64,000 bases of DNA from Callorhinus ursinus. Taxonomy: Eukaryota; Chordata; Mammalia; Carnivora; Otariidae. The stretch's first letter is position 1. Each line of letters begins with the position of its first letter. The notes under the pieces were generated by a model that was not told where the DNA came from, did not search any database, and worked only from the letters and a program-made list of their open reading frames with translations. Location of the stretch: NCBI RefSeq assembly GCF_003265705.1, contig NW_020312904.1, positions 4,662,095 to 4,726,094 on the forward strand, in the 5' to 3' direction. Below, piece after piece: positions 24,701 to 36,397 of this stretch. The position numbers were made by a program, and so were the translations under genes.

Positions 24701-26369
24701 TTTGCCTTCTGATCCCACCCGCCATGTCTGTTCTTTTTACAAATGTTTTTCCTTCATTATTCTCATTGAGGATCCTAAATATGCTTCCTTTAAAGTCTTT
24801 TTTTCCCCTCTAGACTGTTCTATTATTTTAATTTCATCTGGAGTTAATTTATATTATGATTATTAATTTTAGTGGCTATTATTCTTAGCATTAGATGTCT
24901 TCATGGGCTTTAGTTTTGAGTTTTAGGTTCATTTTGGGGTAAAAGGCTATCTTTCACTTTCTCTCTCTCTCTCTCTCTCTGTATTCTCTGTGTACTCAAT
25001 CCTCTGGAGCCCCCTTCCTCCCTAGTCTAGCAGTTTGGGGCTGTTCCCGTGATGCCCGGTCTGCAATACAGAACATGTTTTGTATGGGCAGTGGTACTTT
25101 ATGCTTCCTGGCCCTCAGGGTCTATTTGTCAAGCCAGGGGCATGAGATTCATGATACTGTGTGTTCTTCCTTGTCCCAGGGCTACACCTTCACAGAAGCT
25201 GTTGCCCCCATGAAATGGTCAAAGCAGATTTTTCAGACTCCTTTTGGACATAGAGGTGACCCCTCTGTCCCCTGGTTTCAAAGAGAAAGCCTGATACTGT
25301 TGCCAGGACCATTACGTCCTCATTATGCCTCAGGACCTAGGGCCCAGCAAGCCCACGGCTTTGTCAATACTAAGCAGTTTGTGTTTCTGGACCACAGTGG
25401 AGTTCATCTTGTTTTTGAGCCCAGCCAGATCCTCTCAATACTTTGTTTGTATAGTTTATCATTGTTTTATGTTTGTAGCAGAGAGAGCTATCTCAGAGCA
25501 TGAACCATCGATTATCTGGATCAGAAGCCAAATACTCTGCCCCTGTTTTTCTTATTTTTAAAGTTCTTATAATTTTTATTTCACTGTTTTTATTGATGCC
25601 AATTTACATCCTATTTGAAATAATGAGAAATCCAAATAAATTACATATTTCTTCAAATTCATGTTTCATCATTTCTGAAATGAGGGTGTACCTTCTATTA
25701 AATGCACCTGGGGATTTAGGATTTACAGTGTCAACCACACCTGAAATTGTAGCGGACACTTCCCTCCTGTGTACAGCGCTCAGGGATATGGTGAGGTACA
25801 ACCGTGAGGCTGAGGCAAAGAGGCTGATGGGGTGACTCCCAGGAGTAGATGGGGATTCCTGTGTGTGTTTGGAGGAAGTGGGAGGGGTAATGCGGTCCAG
25901 GCCAATTTCTGCATTTAAAGTCATTGACCTCAGTGGAGATGAATGCAGCTCCTGCCCCCAACTCCTTTGCGAGGTCTCGTGGAGGCATTTTAAAGAAACA
26001 CCATCTCCTTTCTTTCCTCTCTTGCCTTATGTCCTAGAATTTTCAGCTGGTCACCAACAGTGTACCCTTTGGCATACTGGGGTACACGCAGTAGTGGGCA
26101 CTGCTAGACTATCCTCTTCAAGTACTGACACCCCCATGCTCCAATTCCCATTTTATACAAGTGAAAATGGGAAAGGTGTGAGAGAAGCTGACTTTGTCCC
26201 AGGATTGAGTGAGGAATGCAGGGGCTGCAAGTGGTTCAGCCTCCTTGAAGATGTGTCCTAGAAGGACTGGCATGGTGGGTGTCTTCTCTCTCTGGTGGTG
26301 CCCCAACCTGGAACTGACCACCCAGAAGCAGCGCAACAGCGTCAGGCAGGAAAAGCATCCAGATCTTCG
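24701..26369. other. Intergenic upstream of RTL6, no gene recognised
   Basis: AT-rich to 25000 with a (CT)10 run at 24961-24980. A 142-codon frame at 25075-25503 (+) is not recognised and has no splice or promoter support. A 132-codon frame at 25863-26261 (+) is equally unsupported. Parts of 24700-25000 and 25500-25700 are probably LINE-derived. Confidence 0.45.
24961..24980. repeat. (CT)10 microsatellite
   Basis: Twenty bases of uninterrupted CT. Confidence 0.9.
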
Positions 26370-26870
26370 TGCTCTTTGGCCTGGTAATTTTATTCTTTGG
26401 CTATTACCCTGGAGAACTTGGCAGAGGCAAGTCTGGGATTTATATACAAGAAAGGTTTATAGAACTTCCACAAGGAACTAAGATAGAGATCCATCAAAAG
26501 GGGCATGGTATGCGATTTCAGTGGAACTCTAGGCAGTAACTGAAAAATCATGCTTTTGAAATAACTTTGAAGGGAAAATGCTCAAAATTCAGTGTGCTAT
26601 TAAGGTTACAAAATAGTTCATAAAGTACAAAAATTAATATTTTGAAATAGAATATATCAGAGAAAAATGACTGGGTGGAACTACAAAAATATTTCTATTT
26701 GTTTTCTTCAGGTGGAGGGATTTTTGAGGGATACAAAATTGTTTTTATAAGACTTCTGTGGCATCAAAATTTGCTACAATGAGTATGTATTATATTGAAT
26801 TTGCATTCAAGTTACAATACGAAAAGCATGTTTCATTAAAAAAATATAATTACAACATATACAAAAAGAG
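26370..26870 (+). mobile_element. Old LINE-1 3'UTR fragment next to the RTL6 CpG island
   Basis: Sense landmarks of an old L1 3'UTR: ACCCTGGAGAACTTGGCAG, TATACAAGAAAGGTTTATAG, CAGGTGGAGGGATTTTTGAG and TTTGCTACAATGAGTATGTA. It ends about 70 bases before the CpG island begins, so the LINE marks the upstream border of the promoter. Confidence 0.55.
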
Positions 26871-26954
26871 CCTCGCTCGTAACCTTAGAAAGAATTACGA
26901 AAACAGGAAGGCATCTATCCTACTAATAAAATAACAGCAACCCCGAACGTCACT

Positions 26955-26961
26955 GATTGGC
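26955..26961 (-). promoter_or_regulatory. Inverted CCAAT box (NF-Y-type)
   Basis: GATTGGC on the + strand is the reverse of a GCCAATC box, at the upstream edge of the CpG island. A CRE half-site (ACGTCA, 26948-26953) lies just before it. Both are motif matches only. Confidence 0.45.
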
Positions 26962-27019
26962 GGCTGCAGGAAGACGCGGAGCGGTAGTCCTGGGAGGCGG
27001 GGCTGCGTGCGCCATTTCC

Positions 27020-27028
27020 GGGGCGGGG
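27020..27028 (+). promoter_or_regulatory. GC box (Sp/KLF-type)
   Basis: GGGGCGGGG in the island core, directly after a GCCATTTCCG stretch (27011-27020) that resembles a combined YY1/ETS site in reverse. Motif match only. Confidence 0.4.
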
Positions 27029-27042
27029 CTTCGGCCTCCGCC

Positions 27043-27052
27043 GCGCACGCGG
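27043..27052 (+). promoter_or_regulatory. NRF1-like site
   Basis: GCGCACGCGG-type sequence resembles the GCGCATGCGC core bound by NRF1. A second weaker copy (TGCGTGCGCC) lies at about 27004-27013. Paired NRF1-like sites are common in CpG-island promoters. Motif match only. Confidence 0.35.
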
Positions 27053-27061
27053 GAGCGGGCG

Positions 27062-27075
27062 GTCTCCATGGCAAC
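27062..27075 (+). promoter_or_regulatory. RFX-type X-box
   Basis: GTCTCCATGGCAAC matches the palindromic RFX consensus GTTGCCATGGCAAC at 12 of 14 positions, including a complete right half-site. It lies in the island about 310 bases upstream of the first splice donor. RFX proteins bind such boxes; binding here is inference. Confidence 0.5.
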
Positions 27076-27326
27076 CAGCGGGGCCCGCGCGAGGCCCGCC
27101 CGCCGCCGCCACCGCCTCTGCCGCCGCGCCCGCCCCGCCCGCACACCCCGGCCGCCCGCGACCCGCCCTCCCTCCGCTGCGACCCCGGCCCCGGCCCTCG
27201 CTCGTGCGCCCGCCCGAGGCCGCCCGCGCCCGCCTCCCGCCGCCGCCCCGGTCTGACCTGACCGGGAAGCAGTTCCGCGGGCCGCTGCTGCCGTGACTCA
27301 TCGGCCCGCCCGCGTCCCCCGATCGG

Positions 27327-27335
27327 GCCATCTTG
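27327..27335 (+). promoter_or_regulatory. YY1 motif near the likely transcription start
   Basis: GCCATCTTG is a textbook YY1 core in the orientation usually found just downstream of transcription starts of TATA-less genes. It is about 50 bases upstream of the likely first splice donor, which would place it in the 5'UTR exon. Confidence 0.55.
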
Positions 27336-27386
27336 GTCGCGGCCGGCGCGGCAGACGGAGCCGCGGAAGAAGCCGCGGAGACCCAG

Positions 27387-27603
27387 GTACGCGCCCGCCG
27401 CCCGTCCCGGGCCCCCGCGCCGCCGCAGGTGCATCCGCCCTTTGTTCTGCGCAAGGTGGGCGCCGGGCCCCGCGCGGGGGGGGGGCTTCGGGCCCGGGCG
27501 CTCCTGCCCCCCCGCTTTCCCCCCCCCCCCCCCCCCGCGGCCTTCCCTTCCACCCCTCTCTACGCAGTCCAGACGTTTCTGAAAACATCTTTTCCTCCTT
27601 CAG
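27387..27603 (+). other. RTL6: Probable RTL6 5'UTR intron
   Basis: The best donor is CAG|GTACGC, with the exon ending at 27386. The best acceptor is a pyrimidine tract ending TCCTTCAG at 27603, giving a 217-base intron and an exon 2 that begins about 314 bases before the RTL6 ATG. Alternatives exist: donors CAG|GTGCAT at 27428 and AAG|GTGGGC near 27455, and an acceptor ending CTACGCAG at 27567 with an even longer pyrimidine tract. The intron contains a run of 10-11 G near 27476-27486 and an 18-C run at 27519-27536. The splice sites are predicted from sequence only. Confidence 0.5.
27519..27536. repeat. C18 homopolymer in the probable RTL6 intron
   Basis: Eighteen consecutive C bases lie in the CpG island, with a run of 10-11 G about 35 bases upstream (27476-27486). 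Homopolymer length is often misread by sequencers. Confidence 0.9.
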
Positions 27604-27905
27604 GGCCCAGAACAATCCGCCCCCCTGTGCAGCCCGCCTTGGCCTAGTGAGGTCTGCGTTAAAAGAGCCGCTTCCGGAATCGGCATCCCCCAGGGCCTGC
27701 CCCACCTGCCTGGCCCCGGCTGTGCTCGGCCCTCGGCTCCGTCTGCCCTGCCTTCTTGTTTGGCCGTCTCAGCCGCTCTGAGTGTTGAACCCCGCCCTTT
27801 CCCTGATTCCTGTCGGGGTCTACCCAACTTTAGCATCACAGGTGCTCAGGTTCTGGGCTACCCACACCCCCTTCTCCCAGCCCACCCGTCTCAGCCTTAG
27901 GCTGA

Positions 27906-28637
<732 letters not shown>

Positions 28638-31600
28638 GAATCGGCCACCACCCGGGTCGCATCTACAGCCACGCAGACAGCATACACCCTTTGCTACGTA
28701 GAAGAAATGTCCATAGGACAGCATCCCCCTTGTTTGAAGACATTCGCCCCTGCCTCTCCAGACCTGTGCCATAAGGAGATCTTCCTTCATCACTCTTGGG
28801 CGCCCTGTCACCCACCTTGCTTCCTAGTGATCTGTGCTATAGCTTTGTCCCCACCGTGCATGCTTCCCCTCTCTTGCTTGCCGCCCCAGCTCTCCTGGTG
28901 ACCGCAGCTCTGCTGCTTGGCCACAGTGACCCCACAGCCCGCTGCCGATCATTTGGGCTGATCTCTCCCAGCCTGACTAGATTCATGGACGCTCCTACTC
29001 CACCCTGTGCAGGCCCCCCTGGCAACTCCCTGCTGATGATAGAGGGGAGCCACTTTGGCCAGGCTGGTGGTGTGTTTTGGGTACCTGGGGGAGGGGAGTT
29101 TGGCTTCGCACCTGTAGGTGATCACCAGCCCTGCCAGGCCCCGGGATAGCAGGCGGGGGCCTCGATCTTGCTGCGGTGGCCAGGTGTTCACTGCTGGGAG
29201 TGTGGTGCAAGCATTTCTGGTGGGCAGGCTTTGCTCTGCACATGAACACGGAATCAGTGTGTCCCATTGCCGCCCCTGGGAAAGACCGCTAATGCAGCTA
29301 AAGGGAGAAGCCCCCAGAGGATGCACCTGCAGGAATGCTTGGCTTTAGTTGCCAGTGTTCTGCCAGCGCTGGGCATTCTGGGAATCTGGAACTTCCCTGC
29401 TACATAGGTCATCGTGACTGTGGATCACTGAGCGGTTCCACGGAGCCAACACAGGCAGCACGTTCATGTACATCCCTGCCCGAGGCCCACAGCGGGCTGA
29501 GGAGGGGGGGGTGCGCCAGTGGGAAACACCACCACCAGCTAGTGTGTAGTCACCCCCTGCTCTCTGCGCTCATCACTTGGCGGTAGGCCTGTCTAGCTTG
29601 AGACCTGTTCCCCTCTTCATTCAGGTGACGTGGCCTTCACCTCGGCCCCCTCGGCCACCCGCACCACCTCTAGGTCTCCAAAGCGGCGTGGAGCATGTCC
29701 TCCCCATGCCTGGGCTGTCCCATTGGGTGTCTAGCCTTTGTCTAAGAAAACGGGGACTCCTAGCCGGAGACCCAAATCCTCTGGGATGCATCAGTAAGCA
29801 CTTAAGGAAGGCCCCACCCGGGCCTTTGTGGCATTTGTAAAGGGAAAGAGCTGCAGTCTACCTTGGTCTTAATGAGGGGACAGGACAAAACTGACATTTG
29901 GGTCTGAATTCCGAGGGACAAAGCTACACCTCCGATGCTGGGTGGCCTTTGGGTTCCTCACAGGGGACACCCAGAAATCACTTTCTAAATGAGACTTGGT
30001 CAAGCCCTTTGGACCATGATGATCTCGCCATATTTAATGCCAAACGGACCGCATTTACATGACCACCTGGACCATGGGGAAGATGAGGTGTCTTACCCTG
30101 GGTCCACCTGCCCTGTCCGAATGGTCCTGGCCTGACTGCAGAAGGATAGCCTCTGCACCCACCCGGAGACCAGTGTCTTGGGATACCCAGAGGTTGGGTC
30201 CTAGGGTCCATCCTTTGTTCCTAAGAGTTTTGATGATGCTGGGGACAGTGACTGCGTTCTTGAAGTGACCACTGCCTTGCAAGGTCAAGGATATTCAGTG
30301 GCTGCTGGGGTTCGTGGACCACTGCCACCCACTCATTGTAAACTCTGTTAGCCCAATCGCCCTGCTGAAGAACTGCCTGAATACAGGCTTCAGGCCCCCC
30401 TGGACTCCAGCCAAGGCTGTTCAGGTGGGACCATGGTGCTCATTAAGCATGAATGGGGGGGGAGGACACAGTGGGGCCACCATTCTGGGGGGTGGGACCT
30501 CTAGTGGGGGATGTACAGATCACTTTCTCTTTGTGCTCAGTGCTCTACTGTCTGCCTGCTAGGTGGAGGTGCCCACGGATGAAGGGGTGCAGGCACCTGG
30601 GGGACAGGAGGCCCGCCGGGCGTAGGTGGCACCCTGAACGTTTCCATGTGGCCCAGCCTGGCGAGGGCAGGAGACCCCACATGGAAGCAGGGCGGGAACC
30701 GTGCCATCTCGCCACGTGGCACGTAGAAGTCCTACTGTGCTTGCGTTGCGCGCAGCCTTGGAGTTGTGCGCTGTGTGCAGCAGGGCCTGAGCTGCGGAGG
30801 GCCGGGCTGGCCGTGCTGCCTGTTCCCCCCGTGACCCGGCCCGTCCAGGCTGCCGCCCCAGGCTCCAGCCTCCAGCCCCCTTTGGTTCGGTGAGTTGTGT
30901 TTCAGCCGCTGGTGCTTCTGTTCGTGGGCTTGGGACTGGTGCTGTTGCACATCTGTGACCTTGACCGCTTCCGGCGGTTTTGGAAGTGAGTAGACGAGAG
31001 GCTCAGGGGGTTGCCCCGCATCGGACTCAGACGAGGCCCCACATTGGGAGCCCCCCTGTGGCTCCAGGGGAAAGACACCCGAGTTCCCAGTGGAAGAGGA
31101 GGAGACCCGCGCTCCATGCAGCCCAGAGCCAGACCGCGGGTCGGGGAGGGTCAAGCTGAAGAAGGAAGTGGGGGAGGGGAGCGGCTCTGTACAGACTTCG
31201 GGGTTGTGGTTTCTCTCAATTTAAGAGAACAGGTATTGATTTGTAAAAGGGACAGGCAGTTAGTAGTGTTAAACAGTGCACGTGAGGGAAAGTTTTATGT
31301 TTTTCATGGTGTTGACATTATTTGAAATATATTGTGGTTTTTCTGGTCTACCTGATACCCCATCTGGTAAGTAAGCCTCCTGGCACAACAGGGCATCATT
31401 TGAGATGGAATTTAGAATAAGGGGTGACTTCCTGGCTGAATGTATAGTGTGACCTTGGGATTACTTTAATGTCCTAAAGCATTTCGCTGACTTCTAGGAA
31501 AAAGCAAAGACCTGGTTCGTGGGTCCCAGGTAAGTATATGATGAGTAAGTAATGACAGGGGTGCACAGCCCCCCCGAGAAGGTGCTGGTGGGACTTTTCC

Positions 31601-32289
31601 CGGTGTGTGGGTCCCTGCCGTCAAGTGTGACAGGCCACTTGCTGGGTCACCGCGGTCCTGGCAGTTCGGCCCATAGGAGAGAAGTGTGAGGGAGAGTTGG
31701 GCACGCACGTAGGCTACCTTAAGGGGGCAAGCCCTATCGTTGTATAAAAGGACATTCCCGTGGGCCACCGCCAGCAGTGGAGTTTCGGTGGGAGGAGGAG
31801 GAGGAGAATCGAGATCCTTGCAGGAAATCTAAGATCCCCAGTGCCTGGGGCATGTTAGACGGGGGGCTTAGAGCTGAGCTCAAGACCGGACTCTTCAGAA
31901 GGAAGTGCAGAGCACCTTGCTGGACCAACAGCGGCAGCTTGCCGGCGTCGGGAGAGGATTGGGTGTAGGACAGGTCCACTGTGTGGAGAGAGCTGACGAC
32001 CCCATGGCGTCTCTTGGGGTCCTAACATGGGGGGTGGTGGCAGTTGGTGCAGCGCAGACGCAGTGGAGGGGGTGGGAGGGACCCTGGCTCCTCACTGCAG
32101 TGTCACTAACTCCACGAGCAAGTAACAACGCACCAGGTCTTTTCATAATCAGAGCAAGCCCACACCTTGTAGAAATTTTACAAAATAAGGTAGAAAGCGA
32201 GAAGAGTGAAGTGTTAACATGTTGGTGGCTCTCCTGCCAGGTGCGCCCCCCCTCCCCCATCCATCATGGTTTTTCTTCTTTTGGGACGT

Positions 32290-33000
32290 AGTGGTGGTTC
32301 TGCCTTCTCTAAGGATACAATATTGTGTGAGTGTTTTCACTTCCATGAGGGAACTTCCCCGTTACACGTTATTACTAATTTTAGTTTGAAATGGCTGTGT
32401 CCTCCATCACGTAGATGGACAGTAGTGCCCATGGTCGATCACCCATGCCATTCGTTACTAATTTCTCACCACCAGAAACAGAAGAATTTCTTCGTGCATA
32501 ACGCTTTTCCCCAATGTCAAGTTATTTCCTTAGGATAGATTCTCAGAGGTGGAGTTATTGAATTAATATGAAAACCTTTGAGCCCCTTATTACATATTGA
32601 CAGAACGGTTCCCAGCAATGTTTGTATCCATTAACACTGCCACCAGCAAGGATGTATGTGCCCGTTGTACCATCTCGCCAGCTCGGAGGATTATCCTCTG
32701 GCTAAATACTTGCTGATCTGATAATGAAACAGCATTGTGTTTCAGTTTGCATTTCTTTGCTTTCTAGCAAAGTTGAACATCTTTCCATGTTAAGCAGTTG
32801 TATTTCCTCTTTTGTGGATCGTCGGTGTCCTTTGCTCTTATCTACTGGGGTCTGATAAATTTGTATGAGCTCGTTATATATTAAAGATATTAACCTGTTG
32901 TGTGTCATATTTGCTGCACGTGTGTCCAGCTTTACTTTTGTGTGTGTTTTACTGACATTTTGACTTCTTACACAGCCAATCCACTCTCTCGTTGGGCACG
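32290..33000 (-). mobile_element. Old LINE-1 3' region fragment, possibly in the RTL6 3'UTR
   Basis: Reversed landmarks: TTAGGATAGATTCTCAGAGG, AACACTGCCACCAGCAAGG, GTTTGCATTTCTTTGCTTTC, AGTTGAACATCTTTCCATG and TTTGTATGAGCTCGTTATAT. It contains an ATTAAA on the + strand at 32880-32885. Diverged, non-coding. Confidence 0.7.
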
Positions 33001-33346
33001 GTGCCCACTGGACTCTTATTAACACAACAACACGACGCAGGCACATACGTTTTGTCCCTTTAGCTCACGGCTGTACCTGTAACCACATGATGTGGTGGGC
33101 ACTCTAAACCTTTGCCAGCTTGTTGCATGGATGGATGTGCTGGGTGCTGGGGGTTTGTGGATGAGTAAAACAAGGCCCAGCCCACATGTGTGGGGACGGA
33201 GAGCAGTTCTCTAGCCTTTGAGTCTCAGAATACCTTTGCGCCGTTAAAAATCACTTAGGGACCCCCGAGAGCTTTTGCTTATGTAGATTTTACTTACCAA
33301 CATTTACCATATTAAAATGGAGAATGTGTGGAAATATCATTTTGAA

Positions 33347-33352
33347 AATAAA
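33347..33352 (+). terminator. Candidate polyadenylation signal AATAAA
   Basis: This is the first canonical AATAAA on the + strand after the RTL6 stop codon. A GTGTGAG stretch lies about 70 bases downstream, further than usual for the GU-rich element. It is a candidate only; the ATTAAA at 32880-32885 is an alternative. Confidence 0.3.
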
Positions 33353-33744
33353 CTCATTACCTGACAACATAAATAGCATATTTTAATGAAAACTCTCTGT
33401 TTCCCAACACAAAAAACTGTGTGAGAAAGAGTGGCATTGTTCTCCATTTTTGCAGATTTCTTTAATGCCTGGCTCTTCTATTGATAGAAGACAACTGGAG
33501 TCTCACACCCACTTCTGCACTCAATCTTTTGCAAGATCACTTCTCATGTAGCCTCTGAACAATTCTACTGCGGACTCATGAGTTAGAGTGGGGGAAGCAG
33601 AGAATATTTGGGCATTATTACAAAGCCAATTCTACCTCACAGTCCCCCTCCGAGGGTCATGCCCACTCAGAACTGCTGGTCAAGAAGAGATGAGGCAGGC
33701 CTGCGGACACTTGCATCTGGTCCTTTGTGGTTTCTTCCGGTGTT

Positions 33745-33936
33745 TTATTTTTATTTAATTTTTGGAAGATTTTATTTATTTGAGAGAGGGGGAGAACATC
33801 AGTTGGGGGGGGAGGGAGGAAGAAGCAGACTCCTCACTGAGCAGGGAGCCCGATGTGGGGACTTGATCCCAGGACCCTGGGACCATGACCTGAGCCGAAG
33901 ACAGACGCTTCACTGACTGAGCCACCCAGGTGCCCC
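33745..33936 (-). mobile_element. CAN-SINE
   Basis: The reverse strand reads GGGGCACCTGGGTGGCTCAG to an A-rich tail, with the CTCCCTGCTCAGTGAGGAG core. The flanks form a decayed target duplication: TCTTCCGGTGTTTTA before and TCTTTCAGTATTTTA after, 12 of 15 identical, with all three differences transitions. Confidence 0.93.
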
Positions 33937-33939
33937 TCT

Positions 33940-34850
33940 TTCAGTATTTTAAATGTTAGGGCTTTCTTTCCCTCTAGAATTAATAAAGTTGGTTCTGGAA
34001 TTAGTCGCATGGAGTGTGAGGTGAGGCTCTAAACTGACTTTTTCCCCCCAATATTTAAACATCCTAAGATCATAAATTAATTCTTTCCGTCTCATTGACA
34101 TGTTTTCCTTCCTCACATTTGAAAGTCTTATTTGTTATAGGGCCGACTTCTAGTATCTATCAATCCACTGATTTCCCTCTTCCTCCCTTTTTAAAATGAC
34201 TTCGGTTTTACAACTCGTATTCCTATCTAGGAGGGTTCCCCCCTTCAGGTTTTCTTAATCTTTCCCACCAGATGAGCTTAAAAATTAATTCTAAGGTTTC
34301 CCAAGATCTTGGTAACAAGTGCAGAGCTTGGACAGGCATGGCTGCTGTGGTGAGCTGTGTGCAGGGTGGAGCGCTGCGAGCCGGGTGTGCCTTCCTCCTA
34401 CCAGCCCAAGACCTTGGGGTTTTCCACCGATGGCTTCTCTAAGACAGGTGGTGGTTTAGGAACGAGGGTTAAAATCTGCCCCCCAACTGGCTAGGCTGTT
34501 GCCAAGTCAGTGTCTTCTGCTATGGCAAAGTCTATAGGGTACACGCAGTGCCCTACTGGCGGGCCCCAGATGTCCGGTCTTAAGAGGTCCACAAGGATCC
34601 AGCCACCCGCTCTGCCTGCCAGTGGAGGCACGGAGCTGTGGTCCCCCAGCCAACCCCACTGTGTGGCCCAGTTTGAGTCTTAAGACCAGGAGCCCGGGTT
34701 GGAACAGGGCCTGCATCCTCAGCGACTGCATGACGCCTGCTTTTGCTTTGAGCTCCCACGTACCCAGCCTGGTCGAATTCCATCCCGGAGCCCACTGAGT
34801 CTCCCTCTCCGGGAGTGCTGGCTCCACCCGTGTGGTCCCCAGGCCAGGAA
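33940..34850. other. Intergenic, no gene recognised
   Basis: AT-rich to 34300, then GC-richer. A 130-codon antisense frame at 34507-34899 is not recognised and is treated as chance. Confidence 0.45.
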
Positions 34851-34859
34851 CCTGGGCGT

Positions 34860-35180
34860 CATCTGGCCTTCTCTCCTTCATCCCACCAAGGCCTTCCAAA
34901 GCTTCTCCTCAACAACCCTCAGTCCGCCTGGCTCTGTGTCCTCACCACCGCCCCCTTTAGTCCCCCTGCCTCCCCTCATGCTCCTAGTCCTGTGGAAAGA
35001 CCAGGGTCAAATTTCCTCCTCTTAGAAACCCTCCTCGAACACCCACCCCAGCCTTACAGCTATTGAAAACCATCACGCTATGTTAGTGAGCTTCTGCTTT
35101 TCTCCCCCACTAGACCGTGTGCTCCTTGAGGGCAGAGCTGATCTCCGATGCATGTGTGTCCCCAGCACCTAACCCCGGGG
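34860..35180 (+). mobile_element. L2 LINE 3' relic
   Basis: Typical L2 3' order: TCTGGCCTTCTCTCCTTCAT, AAATTTCCTCCTCTTAGAAA, CCCCCACTAGACCGTGTGC, TCCTTGAGGGCAGAGCTGAT and GTCCCCAGCACCTAACCC. Diverged. Confidence 0.6.
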
Positions 35181-35324
35181 GGGCTAACAGAGAAGCCACC
35201 TGGGGAGCTGTTCAGTGGTTGACCAGAAGGACAGCACAGCCGACAACAGCTGGGAGTCTTGGGTCCACGACACCCGGGCCACCTGCCAAGGAAAACTGGA
35301 ACCTCCAGCAGGCCCGACACCCCT

Positions 35325-35640
35325 TTGTCCTGTTTTCTTTTTCACAAAATAGGATCATACTGTACATACTCCTTATTAGCCTGTTTTGTTTTTTTTTTAC
35401 CCCCATGATACATGACAAGAACTTGCCAATGCCATGACATTTTTTGAAAATGTGACTGATAAATGAGTAATATCCCGCCTCTGGATTTGCCACCCTTGAC
35501 TCAACCCCCCCCCCCCTGCTTTTTGGGTTGTAACTCGTTTACAATTTTTGTCATCATTAAATGGTGTTGCAGTAAGCATCCTAGCAGCTAAACGTTTCCT
35601 TGGGAATGTGATTCTTCGGTCAGTCTGCTCCTGTCGTGAC
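35325..35640 (-). mobile_element. LINE-1 3'UTR fragment
   Basis: Reversed landmarks: AGGATCATACTGTACATACT, TTATTAGCCTGTTTTGTTT, AAATGGTGTTGCAGTAAGC and AATGTGATTCTTCGGTCAG. A C-rich run of about 14 C lies near 35503-35516. Confidence 0.6.
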
Positions 35641-35969
35641 TTTGTGCTATATTGACTGCGAGGCCACTGCTGAGACACGGGAGAGATTGGCTCTATTTGG
35701 CTGGTTCACTGAGTGTGGAGTAGCTTGTGGGGCTCTCCAGGTGATTCCTTCCAGTCTTCACAGACCCCAGAAGCGTCTCCAGCGAATGGTGACTTTCTGC
35801 TCCAGGAACAGAGGCAGCGGGCCCCCAGCTTCCTTGCCACGACTGGAGTGCTCATCGTCCCAGTGCCGGGAGTGTTGCTGGCCGATCCTCTCAGCCGCAG
35901 TTCTTCCCCAGACTTGCCTTCAGATGAAGGCACTGCCTCACCTGGGGCCATGCCTCCTTCCCTATGACA

Positions 35970-36140
35970 GCACGTGTCTCCATCTCATTTCATCCTCCCG
36001 CCGCCCGCTCGGACTGGGTGTGTCACCATGCCGCCCAACAGGCCAGGAAACAGCCGGAGTGGGTAAGCGACTGGTCCACTGTCACACGGCTGGTAGGGCC
36101 ATTTCTGGGACCTGAACCGGGTCCCTGGGTTCCTCTTATC
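35970..36140 (-). repeat. MIR SINE relic
   Basis: Reversed MIR landmarks: TCTCATTTCATCCTCCCG, AGGCCAGGAAACAGCCGG, GTCCACTGTCACACGGCTGG and GGGACCTGAACCGGG. Confidence 0.6.
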
Positions 36141-36289
36141 TGCTTCTTCACCACTGTCCGTCTAGTCTCTCCCTGTACCTGCGGACATCACTCTGCTGCG
36201 AGGTGGGCCCTGTGCTGGGTCACGACCTGGTTTGTACTGGACCCTCTCCCTTCAGTTCCAAGCTCATGAGGTGAGACCCCTGCCGCTAG

Positions 36290-36356
36290 CACACACACAC
36301 ATACACACACACACACACCACACACATACCACACACCATATACATACCCCCCACAC

Positions 36357-36397
<41 letters not shown>

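Larger units (their letters stand above)
26941..27560 (+). promoter_or_regulatory. RTL6: CpG-island promoter of RTL6
   Basis: A sharp change from AT-rich LINE-derived sequence to very GC-rich, CpG-dense DNA occurs at about 26940 and fades after about 27560. This is the only CpG island of this strength in the window, and it sits directly upstream of the RTL6 coding exon. No TATA box is visible. It contains an inverted CCAAT box, a GC box, NRF1-like sites, an X-box and a YY1 motif, each listed separately. Such a layout is typical of a broadly expressed, dispersed-start mammalian promoter. The exact transcription start cannot be read from sequence, but the YY1 motif and first splice donor suggest it lies roughly within 27080-27340. 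Confidence 0.9.
28638..33352 (+). other. RTL6: RTL6 3'UTR and downstream flank, end uncertain
   Basis: RTL6 mRNAs in other mammals have a 3'UTR of several kilobases. From 28638 to about 32300 the sequence is largely free of young repeats and without convincing coding potential, as expected of a long 3'UTR. I find no AATAAA before 33347; an ATTAAA variant is at 32880-32885 inside an antisense LINE-1 relic. The true cleavage site could be at either, or at a non-canonical signal further upstream. Many short ORFs on both strands here have no recognisable similarity and are treated as chance. Confidence 0.4.

Noticed and set aside
26895..27781. Several long open frames on both strands in the CpG island (up to 212 codons)
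   Set aside because: Gly/Arg/Pro/Ala-rich translations of CpG-island DNA, overlapping in several frames; stop codons are rare by composition.
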